Below, piece after piece: positions 39,127 to 46,598 of a stretch of 64,000 bases of DNA (its first letter is position 1; every line of letters starts with the position of its first letter). The stretch spans positions 247,462-311,461 of the forward strand of contig NZ_KK211168.1 in NCBI RefSeq assembly GCF_000620705.1, written 5' to 3'. This stretch comes from Nocardioides sp. URHA0020. GTDB taxonomy: Bacteria > Actinomycetota > Actinomycetes > Propionibacteriales > Nocardioidaceae. The position numbers and the translations under genes are program-made. The notes beneath the pieces are model-generated. The model made no database searches. It was given only the letters and a program-made list of their open reading frames with translations, and was not told where the DNA came from.

Positions 39127-39132
39127 TAGCCT
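39127..39132 (+). promoter_or_regulatory. -10 box TAGCCT of the Lrp-type regulator
   Basis: TAGCCT is 7 nt before the GTG at 39140 and fixes that start. Confidence 0.5.
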
Positions 39133-39139
39133 GTCCCGC

Positions 39140-39592
39140 GTGAGCCAGTCGGAACTCGAAGCAATGGACCGCAAGATCCTCGAGCTTCTCGCGAACGACG
39201 GGAGAATGTCCTTCACCGACCTCGGCAAGTCGACGGGTCTCTCGACCTCCGCGGTGCACCAGCGGGTCAAGCGGCTCGAGTCCCGCGGCCTGATCCGCGG
39301 GTACGGCGCCACCATCGACCACGAGCAGCTCGGTCTGCCGCTGACGGCCTTCATCTCGATCCGGCCGATCGACCCCTCGCAGCCCGACGACTCGCCCGAG
39401 CGGGTGCGCGGCATCCCGGAGATCGAGTCCTGCTGGTCGGTCGCCGGCGACGAGTCCTACATCCTCAAGGTCCGGGTGGCGTCGCCCACCGACCTCGAGG
39501 ACCTGCTGGCGCGGATCCGCGCCGCGGCCAACGTCTCGACGCGGACGACGATCGTGCTGTCCACGCCGTACGAGAACCGCTCGGTGACCTGA
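39140..39592 (+). CDS. Lrp/AsnC-family transcriptional regulator
   Basis: 150 aa. The N-terminal helix-turn-helix (DRKILELLANDGRMSFTDLGKSTGLSTSAVHQRVKRLE) is followed by the RAM amino-acid-sensing domain (GLPLTAFISIRP, VAGDESYILKVRVASPTDLEDLL). Lrp proteins respond to amino acids and often control the adjacent amino-acid gene. It is convergent with the lysine 2,3-aminomutase-like gene (35 bp between stops), so lysine or beta-lysine is a reasonable guess for its ligand. Confidence 0.9.
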   Translation: MSQSELEAMDRKILELLANDGRMSFTDLGKSTGLSTSAVHQRVKRLESRGLIRGYGATIDHEQLGLPLTAFISIRPIDPSQPDDSPERVRGIPEIESCWSVAGDESYILKVRVASPTDLEDLLARIRAAANVSTRTTIVLSTPYENRSVT

Positions 39593-39627
39593 GCGGCCCG
39601 GAGCCGCTCAGCAGGCCTCCGGCCGGG

Positions 39628-41094
39628 TCACCACGCCTGGAGCGCCGCCGTACGCCGTGACGCCTCGGCCACCTCGGCCGCGCGGAGGTCGGAGGCGTCC
39701 AGGTCGCCGTGCTTGGCCCACCAGTCGCGACCGGCCTCGGGCAGGGTGTGGATCGGGTCGTAGTACTCGTAGGTCTTGGTGAGCGCGTCCGACGCGGCGG
39801 CCTCGATGGAGGTCCGGTAGTTCTTGGTCCAGTACGAGATGCCGCGCTCGGTGTCGTAGTCGGCCAGCTGGTGCACCCAGCGCTTGCCGACGAAGGGCAC
39901 GTCGCAGACGATCCGCGGCGTCGCGAAGCCGGGCAGGTAGCCCATGATGTGGTGCTGCAGCCGCTGGGCGTCAGCCACCGAGACCCGCCAGTGCTCGGAG
40001 TAGGGGATCAGGTCGCACATGTAGAAGTAGTACGGCATGATCTGCGCGCCATCGAGCAGCCGGAAGCACAGGTCCAGCAGCGCGTGCGGGTCGGCGTTGA
40101 CGCCGTTGAGGAGCACGCCCTGGTTGCGGACGTCGCGCACGCCCGCCTCGAGCATCGCCCGGGACGCCTGCGCCACCAGCGGGGTGATCGAGTTGGCGTG
40201 GTTGGCGTGGGTGTGGATCGCGAGGGACACCCCACGCGAGCGAGCGACCGTGGCGACCCGCTCGACGCCGGAGCGCACGTCGTCCTGCAGCCAGTGCTGG
40301 GGCAGGCCGACCAGCGCCTTGGTGGCCAGTCGGATGTCGCGGATGTTGTCGATCTCGAGCAGCTGCGTCAGGAAGTCCTCCAGGCGCGGCCACGGCATGT
40401 TCGCCACGTCGCCACCGGACACGACCACGTCGCGCACCGCCGGCGTACGACGCAGGTAGTCGAGCATCGAGCCGAGACGGTCGACGGGCTTGCCCACGAA
40501 CTTCAGCTTGTCGATCGTCGGGGTGGAGTTGCCGACCAGGTCCATCCGGGTGCAGTGGCCGCAGTACTGCGGGCAGGTCGGCAGCAGCTCGGCGAGCACC
40601 TTGGTCGGGTAGCGGTGGGTCAGCCCCTCGGCGACCCACATGTCGTGCTCGTGCAGCGAGTCGCGGGTCGCGTGCGGGTGCGACGGCCAGTCGGTGCGCC
40701 GGTCGGAGAAGACCGGGATCATGTAGTGCCGGATCGGGTCGGCGTAGAACGCCTCGGTCAGCGATCCCGGGCCCGCGGTCTGCTCGTGCGGCACCATCGT
40801 GTTCATCATCTGCGGGGGGACGAGCATCGACATCGTGGCCCGCTCGGACTGGTCGCGCTCGAGGTCGGCGTAGAAGCGCTCGTCGACGAGGTCGCCCATC
40901 AGCTCGCGCAGCTGCTTGACGTTCTTGACGCAGTGCGAGCGCTGCCACTGCACCGAGGCCCACTCGGCGGCGGTGACGTCGCGCCAGCCGGGGAAACGCG
41001 TCCAGTCCGGCTCGACCAGCTCGACCTGCCGGTAGGGATAGGGCTGACCGCTCTGGTCCTCGACGAGGGACGCGATCGACGTCTCGATGCTCAT
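39628..41094 (-). CDS. Lysine 2,3-aminomutase-like radical SAM enzyme (KamA family)
   Basis: 488 aa. The radical SAM cluster motif is CPQYCGHC (Cys174, Cys178, Cys181). Two aspartates that bind the lysine epsilon-amine in known lysine aminomutases appear conserved: Asp361 in YMCDLIPYSEHWR and Asp398 in CDVPFVGK, with Lys404 as likely PLP lysine. The usual Gly-rich PGGGGK loop is replaced by PFVGK and is one residue shorter, so this is a divergent branch. Predicted reaction: L-alpha-lysine to L-beta-lysine. It has its own leaderless promoter; a GNAT gene lies 63 bp upstream. Confidence 0.85.
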   Translation of the reverse strand: MSIETSIASLVEDQSGQPYPYRQVELVEPDWTRFPGWRDVTAAEWASVQWQRSHCVKNVKQLRELMGDLVDERFYADLERDQSERATMSMLVPPQMMNTMVPHEQTAGPGSLTEAFYADPIRHYMIPVFSDRRTDWPSHPHATRDSLHEHDMWVAEGLTHRYPTKVLAELLPTCPQYCGHCTRMDLVGNSTPTIDKLKFVGKPVDRLGSMLDYLRRTPAVRDVVVSGGDVANMPWPRLEDFLTQLLEIDNIRDIRLATKALVGLPQHWLQDDVRSGVERVATVARSRGVSLAIHTHANHANSITPLVAQASRAMLEAGVRDVRNQGVLLNGVNADPHALLDLCFRLLDGAQIMPYYFYMCDLIPYSEHWRVSVADAQRLQHHIMGYLPGFATPRIVCDVPFVGKRWVHQLADYDTERGISYWTKNYRTSIEAAASDALTKTYEYYDPIHTLPEAGRDWWAKHGDLDASDLRAAEVAEASRRTAALQAW

Positions 41095-41101
41095 GATGAC
41101 G

Positions 41102-41107
41102 AGCGTA
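41102..41107 (-). promoter_or_regulatory. -10 box TACGCT of the kamA-like gene
   Basis: TACGCT is 7 nt before the ATG at 41094. Confidence 0.5.
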
Positions 41108-41157
41108 GATTGAGATCTTGCGGCATGGCAAACGCAGCGCCGAATGTTTTCCTGTCG

Positions 41158-41748
41158 TTACAAACTACTGGCGCGTAACGTCCGGCGTACGACGGGGTGA
41201 TCGGCCCGTACGCCGTACCTGCGCAGGTAGACGGTCTCGACCAGCTCGCGCAGCGACGGGTCGGGCACGTCCGCGAGCGGCGCGTCCATCAGCAGCAGCT
41301 GCGGCGCGTGACCGTCGTCGTGCGGGGGCAGGTAGTCGCGGACCGGCTGCAGGCGCCCGCCGAGACGCTCGTAGAAGACGATCCGGCGCCGGTGCTCCTC
41401 GACCAGGTCGGGGGAGAGGCCCACCTCGTCGGGGTCCTCGACGTCCCAGACCAGGCGGGTGCGGCCCTCGCGCGCCAGCACGTCGGTCAGCAGGCGCCAC
41501 ATCGCCGACCCGGTGCCGCGGCCCCGTCGACCTACGGCGTAGTAGCGCAGGAAGGTCCACGGCGTCCCGGAGAGGTCGCGCACCAGGGCGAACCCCGCCG
41601 GGCCGTCCTCGTCGAGCAGCACCAGCATCCGGTCCACGAAGAGGTCGTCGAAGGGGACCTGCAGCTCGTCGGGGAACGCGCCCTCGTAGATGGCGCGCAC
41701 CGCCTCGCGCTCCGCCCGCGTGAGGGCGGAGGACTCGACGAGGGTCAT
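41158..41748 (-). CDS. GNAT family N-acetyltransferase
   Basis: 196 aa. The acetyl-CoA-binding region is YYAVGRRGRGTGSAMWRLL (R/QxxGxG/A pattern) and the C-terminal part has RIVFYERLGGRL, typical of GNAT. The ATG overlaps the amidohydrolase stop (ATGA), so it is the last gene of the acyl-CoA operon, but it also directly precedes the kamA-like gene. Acetylation of beta-lysine (as AblB does in osmolyte synthesis) is possible; it is shorter than known AblB proteins, so this is only a hypothesis. Confidence 0.8.
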   Translation of the reverse strand: MTLVESSALTRAEREAVRAIYEGAFPDELQVPFDDLFVDRMLVLLDEDGPAGFALVRDLSGTPWTFLRYYAVGRRGRGTGSAMWRLLTDVLAREGRTRLVWDVEDPDEVGLSPDLVEEHRRRIVFYERLGGRLQPVRDYLPPHDDGHAPQLLLMDAPLADVPDPSLRELVETVYLRRYGVRADHPVVRRTLRASSL

Positions 41749-43355
41749 CGCGTCCACACCACCTCTCCGGCCACCACGGTCCGGAGCACCTCGATGTCGC
41801 GGATCGTCGTCGGGTCGACCGTGGCCGGGTCGTCGGACAGCACGGCGAGGTCGGCGTACTTGCCCACCTCGATGGTGCCGCGGTCCCGCTCCGCGTGCGA
41901 GGCGTACGCCGACCCGAGGGTGTACGCCGTCAGCGCCTCGAGACCCGAGATCGCCTCCTCCGGCCCGCAGGGCGTGCCGGCGTCGGTGCGGCGGTTGACC
42001 ATGTCGTGGATGCCCAGCAGCGGCGCGCCGTCGACCACCGGACGGTCCGAGCTGCCGGGCGGCGTGATGCCGGCGTCGAGCAGCGAGCGGTAGCGGTAGG
42101 CCCACCCGGCGCGCTCCGGGCCGAGGGCGCGCAGCATGCCGTCGCCGATCTCGCCGACGAAGCGGCCCTGCGGCACCGGCAGGACGCCGAGCGCGGACGC
42201 GCGGGCCACCTGGTCGGGTCGGGAGACGCCGAAGTGCTCGATGCGGTGGCGTACGTCGGGCCGGGGCCAGCGTCGCTGCGCCTCCTCGACGGCGTCCAGG
42301 ACGAGGTCGATCGCGGCGTCACCGATCGCGTGCGCCGCCACCCGCCAGCCGGAGCGGTGCGCGTCGAGGATGCGGGCGTGCAGCGCTGCGGCGTCGTCCT
42401 GCAGGTACCCGCGCTGGCCGGGAGTGTCCGCGAAGTCCTCGGTCATCGCACACGTGTGCCCGATGAGGGAGCCGTCGCTGAAGATCTTCACCGGTCCGAT
42501 CCGCAGGCGGTCGTCGCCCAGCCCGGTCCGGATGCCGAGGTCCAGACCCAGCGTGATGCCGTCGGCATCGTGAGCGGCCAGCGGGTGCAGCACGTCCGTG
42601 GCCACCATCAGCTCGACGCGGACCGGCAGCCGACCGAGGTCGAGCGCTCGCTGGTAGGCGGCGACCTCGACCGGGCTCTTGCCGATCCAGCCACCCCCGA
42701 CACCGGCCTCGACGACGCTGGTGATGCCCTGCGAGAGGTAGACCCGCCCGGCGCGCTCGATGGCGTCGACGAGGGTGTCGACGGGGTAGGGGAGCACCAG
42801 CCGGTTGAGCAGCTGCTGGGCCTGCTCCTGGAGCAGCCCGGTCGGACGGCCGGCACCGTCGGCGACCACGAGCCCGCCCGGCACCTCCACCGGGGCGTCG
42901 GCGAGGCCGAGGTCGGCCAGGAGCGGCCCGTTGACCACGCACATGTGGCCCGAGGTGTGCTTGAGCCAGACCTTGCGGCCCGGCGCGGCCCGATCGAGGG
43001 CGTCGCGGTCGGGGTGCGCGCCGAGCTTGTTCTCGTCGTACCCGGCGCCGACGATCCACTCGCCCTCGGGCGCGACCGCCGCCCGGGCGGCGACGGCGTC
43101 GTACAGCGCCTCGAGGCTGGGGACGCGCAGGTCGACCTCGGCCAGGGACAGGCCGTACCACGCCATGTGGTTGTGGGCGTCGTGGAAGCCCGGGGTGACG
43201 ACGGCGCCGTCGAGGTCGATCGTGCGGGTGGCCGGCACGTCCTCGAGAGCGACGACCCGGTCGCGCCAGATGGCGACCGCCGGCGCGAGCTGGTCGTGAC
43301 CATCGCCCTCCAGGGTCCGCACCCGGGCGTTGGTGAGCAGCAGGTCGGCCTTCAC
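41745..43355 (-). CDS. Amidohydrolase family protein (YtcJ-like)
   Basis: 536 aa. VVTPGFHDAHNHMAW carries the first metal motif (HxH), the Lys in LRIGPVKIFSDGSL and His in AAHAIGDAAIDL are the usual middle ligands, and the C-terminal composite domain ends VVAGEVVWTR. YtcJ-like enzymes hydrolyse amide or related bonds; the substrate is unknown. GTG start overlapping the ligase stop by 4 bases (GTGA). Flanking overlaps on both sides make it part of one translated unit with the ligase and GNAT genes. Confidence 0.88.
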   Translation of the reverse strand: MKADLLLTNARVRTLEGDGHDQLAPAVAIWRDRVVALEDVPATRTIDLDGAVVTPGFHDAHNHMAWYGLSLAEVDLRVPSLEALYDAVAARAAVAPEGEWIVGAGYDENKLGAHPDRDALDRAAPGRKVWLKHTSGHMCVVNGPLLADLGLADAPVEVPGGLVVADGAGRPTGLLQEQAQQLLNRLVLPYPVDTLVDAIERAGRVYLSQGITSVVEAGVGGGWIGKSPVEVAAYQRALDLGRLPVRVELMVATDVLHPLAAHDADGITLGLDLGIRTGLGDDRLRIGPVKIFSDGSLIGHTCAMTEDFADTPGQRGYLQDDAAALHARILDAHRSGWRVAAHAIGDAAIDLVLDAVEEAQRRWPRPDVRHRIEHFGVSRPDQVARASALGVLPVPQGRFVGEIGDGMLRALGPERAGWAYRYRSLLDAGITPPGSSDRPVVDGAPLLGIHDMVNRRTDAGTPCGPEEAISGLEALTAYTLGSAYASHAERDRGTIEVGKYADLAVLSDDPATVDPTTIRDIEVLRTVVAGEVVWTR

Positions 43356-44770
43356 AGCTTCGCCTTCTCGACCCGGTGCGAGGCCGTCAGCGGCAGGTCG
43401 TCGCGGAACTCCCAGCGGCTCGGCACCTTGAAGGCCGCCAGCCGCTCCGCGCACCACGCCGCGAGCTCGTCCTCGCTGACGCCGGGCGCCACGACGTACG
43501 CCTTGACCTCCTCGCCGCGGATCTCGTCCGGCACGCCGACCACGGCCGCGAGGCGTACGGCGGGATGCGCGAGCAGCACGTCCTCCACCTCGCGCGCGGC
43601 GACGTTCTCGCCGCTGCGGCGGATCATGTCCTTGAGCCGGCCGGTCAGGTAGACCCGGCCCTGGTCGTCGAGCCGCGCCAGGTCCCCGGTCGGGAACCAG
43701 CCGTCGACGAACGGGTCGGGCCGGCCCAGGTAGCCGTCCATCATGCCCGGCCCGCGCAGCCACAGCTGACCGTCGCCGTCGACGCGCACCTCACGATGAC
43801 CGGCCGGACGGCCCAGGCACCCGGAGCCGACCAGCTCGTCGTGGTCCTCGGAGGAGACCCGGATGTCGGCACCGGTCTCGGTCATCCCGAAGGCCTCGAA
43901 CCAGGGGACGCCCCACCGCTCCTCCAGCGTCGCGTGCAACGCAGTGGGGATCGCCGAGCACTGCACGGCGCGCACCCGGTGGTCGCGGTCGGCGGGGTCG
44001 GTCGGCATCTTCAGCAGCAGGGTCGGCATGGCGGCGAGGCAGTAGAAGTAGGTGACGCCGTGGCGGCGTACCTGCTGCCAGAACGTCGAGGGGTGGAAGC
44101 CGTCCAGCGCCACCAGGTGGGCGCCGGCCATCAGCGCGGCGACGACGTTCCACTGCGGGTCGATGTAGTGGAAGGGCTGCGCGGTGAGCATGACGTCGTC
44201 GGTGCCGATGCGCGGGAACTCCTCGACGAGGCTCCCGCCCAGCGTCGCCCAGTACCGGTGCGACAGCAGGCAGCCCTTGGGGCGGCCCGTGGTGCCGGAG
44301 GTGTACTGCACGTTGACGGTCGCGCCCGGGTCGACCGCGCCCTGCTCGAAGCTGCCCGCGGGCACGAGGTCGTCGACGAGCACGACGAGCGGCGCTCGCT
44401 CGAGGTCGGTGAGCACCGTGGCGTACGCCGCCGTCGTGACCGCGAGCCGGACCTCGGCGTCGTCGACCAGGTGCTGGGCGTCGACCGAGCGGTAGCCGAC
44501 GTTGAGGGGCACGATCGCCGCGCCCAGCCGTGCCAGCGCCAGCCAGGTCAGCGCGAACTCCGGTCGGTTGTCGATCATCACCGCGACCCGGTCCCCGGGA
44601 CCGACCCCGCGCTCGCGCAGCGCCTGGGCGTACGCCGCGCTGGCGTCGGCGACGTCCCCGAATGACAGGGTCCGCTCGGAGCCGTCCACCGCGACGAACG
44701 TCCACGCCGGCCGCAACGGCCAGGTCGCGGCCGCCCGCTCCAGCAGCGAGACCAGCGTCAGGTCAGCCAC
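43352..44770 (-). CDS. AMP-dependent acyl-CoA synthetase/ligase
   Basis: 472 aa ANL-superfamily adenylating enzyme. P-loop YTSGTTGRPKGCLLSH near residue 166, FGMTETGADI, WFPTGDLARLDDQG and GRLKDMIRRSGENVAAREVE are the core motifs, and the C-terminal catalytic Lys lies in ASHRVEKAKL. It activates a carboxylic acid to its CoA thioester. GTG at 44770 overlaps the hydratase stop. With the hydratase and TetR gene it suggests breakdown of an aromatic or branched acid of unknown identity. Confidence 0.9.
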   Translation of the reverse strand: MADLTLVSLLERAAATWPLRPAWTFVAVDGSERTLSFGDVADASAAYAQALRERGVGPGDRVAVMIDNRPEFALTWLALARLGAAIVPLNVGYRSVDAQHLVDDAEVRLAVTTAAYATVLTDLERAPLVVLVDDLVPAGSFEQGAVDPGATVNVQYTSGTTGRPKGCLLSHRYWATLGGSLVEEFPRIGTDDVMLTAQPFHYIDPQWNVVAALMAGAHLVALDGFHPSTFWQQVRRHGVTYFYCLAAMPTLLLKMPTDPADRDHRVRAVQCSAIPTALHATLEERWGVPWFEAFGMTETGADIRVSSEDHDELVGSGCLGRPAGHREVRVDGDGQLWLRGPGMMDGYLGRPDPFVDGWFPTGDLARLDDQGRVYLTGRLKDMIRRSGENVAAREVEDVLLAHPAVRLAAVVGVPDEIRGEEVKAYVVAPGVSEDELAAWCAERLAAFKVPSRWEFRDDLPLTASHRVEKAKL

Positions 44771-45509
44771 GGGTGAAGGCCTCCTTGGGCGCCTCGCCCT
44801 CACCCGACAGGGAGGTCAGGATCGCGTGGTCGACCTCGCGCACCATCGCCTCCTCGAGGGTGGCGTCGAGCCCGTGGTCGAGCACCTGCTTGGCCAGGCT
44901 CAGCGCGAGCTCCGGGCGTGACACCAGGCGCTGCGCCAGGTCGTACGCCGCCGTCTCGTGCTCACCGGCCGGGACCACCCGAGCGACCAGCCCGAGCCGG
45001 GCCGCCTCCGCGCCGCTCACCCGCTCACCGAGCAGCAGCAGCTCCTTGGCCTTCGCCCAGCCGACCAGCATCGGCAGCAGGCGCGAGATCCCTCCGGTCA
45101 CGCTCAGCCCGACACCGACCTCGGGGAAGCCGAGCTGCGCGTCCTCGGTCGCCACCACGATGTCGCACGCCAGGGCGAACTCGCACCCCGCGCCGAGCGC
45201 GTAGCCGTGGACGGCCGCGATCACCGGTCCGGGGAAGCGCCGGGTCAGCCGGGTGACCTCCTGGATCGCCTCGAGCCGCAGGCGCGTCTGGACCGGGGTT
45301 TCGACCGGCTCGGGCTCCTTGAGGTCGTGGCCGGCGCAGAAGGCGCGGCCGCGGCCGGCGAGCACGACGACGCGGGCTCCCTCGGCGGCGGCTCGGGCGA
45401 GCGCCGCGGCCAGCCCGTCCGTCAGCGCCGGCGTGACCGCGTTGAGACGCTCGGGCCGGTTGAGGTGGACCAGCGCGATCTCGCCGTTGCGGCTGTACTC
45501 GACCTCCAC
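44763..45509 (-). CDS. Enoyl-CoA hydratase/isomerase
   Basis: 248 aa crotonase fold. Oxyanion-hole pair: VVLAGRGRAFCAGHDLKE and AAVHGYALGAGCEFALACD. LGFPEVGVGLSVTGG includes the usual first catalytic Glu position (PEVGVGL); the second acidic residue is not obvious, so another crotonase activity is possible. GTG start with AAGGAGG 6 nt upstream, in contrast to the leaderless genes. First gene of the four-gene operon; the 24-bp palindrome lies 35 bp upstream. Confidence 0.9.
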   Translation of the reverse strand: MEVEYSRNGEIALVHLNRPERLNAVTPALTDGLAAALARAAAEGARVVVLAGRGRAFCAGHDLKEPEPVETPVQTRLRLEAIQEVTRLTRRFPGPVIAAVHGYALGAGCEFALACDIVVATEDAQLGFPEVGVGLSVTGGISRLLPMLVGWAKAKELLLLGERVSGAEAARLGLVARVVPAGEHETAAYDLAQRLVSRPELALSLAKQVLDHGLDATLEEAMVREVDHAILTSLSGEGEAPKEAFTRG

Positions 45510-45544
45510 CGGAGGCCTCCTTCGGGTCGGTGCGTGCGCCTCGG

Positions 45545-45568
45545 CCTACCGATCGATCGATCGGTAGG
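45545..45568. promoter_or_regulatory. 24-bp perfect palindrome, probable TetR operator
   Basis: CCTACCGATCGA is followed directly by its exact reverse complement. It lies between the divergent enoyl-CoA hydratase and TetR genes (starts at 45509 and 45610), the usual place for an operator that controls both. Confidence 0.75.
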
Positions 45569-45609
45569 GCATCATCGGCACCGTAGGTCGTCGCGGTGAG
45601 AGGGGTCAA

Positions 45610-46209
45610 GTGGTGAGCACGTCCACCGGGGAGCGGGTGCAGGCCGCCGCGCTCGCGCTCTTCGCCGAGCGCGGCTACCACGGCACCGGCATCCGGCAGC
45701 TCGCCGACGCCACCGGTCTCTCCTCGGCGTCCCTCTACCACTACATGGGCACCAAGGAGGACCTGCTCGTCGGCCTGATGCGCAGCAGCCTGACCCGGCT
45801 CGTGGACGCGGCCGCCGCCATCGCCCAGGACCCCCGGGCCACCTCGCGCGAGCGGCTGGTCGCCCTGGTGCACCTCCACGTGCGGACGCACGCGTCGGCC
45901 CCGGACGAGACCAGGGTCGTCGACGACGAGGTGCGCGCGCTCTCCGAGTCCGCGCGTCGGGAGGTCGTCGGGCTGCGCGACCGCTACGAGCAGGTGTGGC
46001 AGGACGCCATCGAGTCGGGCATCGCCGACGGCACCTTCCAGGTGGGTGACGCCGCCCTGGTGCGCCGGGCACTGCTCGAGATGTGCAGCGGGGTGGCGCG
46101 GTGGTGGACCCCCGCCGGCGCGCTCGACCTAGACGCACTGGCGGGGGAGTACGCCGTCCTGGCGCTGCGGCTCGTCGGCGCGCCGCGGTCCGCTGCGCGA
46201 GACGCCTGA
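45610..46209 (+). CDS. TetR-family transcriptional regulator
   Basis: 199 aa. The N-terminal helix-turn-helix (ALALFAERGYHGTGIRQLADATGLSSASLYHYMGTKEDLL) is followed by a ligand domain with a TetR_C-type helix bundle. Two in-frame GTG codons (45610 and 45613) are possible starts. It probably represses the divergent hydratase-ligase-amidohydrolase-GNAT operon and itself through the palindrome 41 bp upstream; an acyl-CoA is a plausible ligand. Confidence 0.88.
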   Translation: MVSTSTGERVQAAALALFAERGYHGTGIRQLADATGLSSASLYHYMGTKEDLLVGLMRSSLTRLVDAAAAIAQDPRATSRERLVALVHLHVRTHASAPDETRVVDDEVRALSESARREVVGLRDRYEQVWQDAIESGIADGTFQVGDAALVRRALLEMCSGVARWWTPAGALDLDALAGEYAVLALRLVGAPRSAARDA

Positions 46210-46598
46210 CGCGCCGCTCGACGGCGCGTCGCGGCGACACGCCGGAGATCGTCAAGATTTTGCCTAGATCTCGGTACGCAGACTCGGCGTCTGACCTGCA
46301 GATTCGCGTGTCTGCGCAGGTCATCGGGCGGTTGACAGGGAGTTCGCTCGGCGGCCAGTCTGTGCCGTCCGCTCATGCAGATGTGGGGAGCGGGCCGGTG
46401 TCCGAGTGACCGGGTCGGAGGGTGGGGTGCCAACCACGCCTCTGACCTTGTTCGCGGAGGCCGGCTCGCACCACGAGATCGGACGCGGAAGGACCCGTGT
46501 CCCCTAGACAACAGCCTCGGCCCCGGCAGCCAGCCGGAGTCGGACTGGTCCGAAGGGCGCGGGATCCTTCCGCGGACCCGCTCTGTATCGTCAAGGCT
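46210..46598. other. Non-coding stretch ahead of lnt
   Basis: 389 bp without a convincing gene. It contains a hairpin (GACCTGCAGA at 46293-46302 against TCTGCGCAGGTC at 46311-46322) and a TTGACA hexamer at 46332-46337 with only a weak -10 partner. A GTG at 46497 would extend lnt by 34 hydrophilic residues but lacks support. A small RNA or leader is possible but unproven. Confidence 0.4.
46586..46591 (+). promoter_or_regulatory. -10 box TATCGT of lnt
   Basis: TATCGT is 7 nt before the GTG at 46599 and decides this start against the upstream GTG at 46497. Confidence 0.5.

Noticed and set aside
46497..46598. Longer lnt start at GTG 46497
   Set aside because: The extra 34 residues are Pro/Arg-rich and precede the first membrane helix without purpose; the -10 box 7 nt before 46599 fits better.
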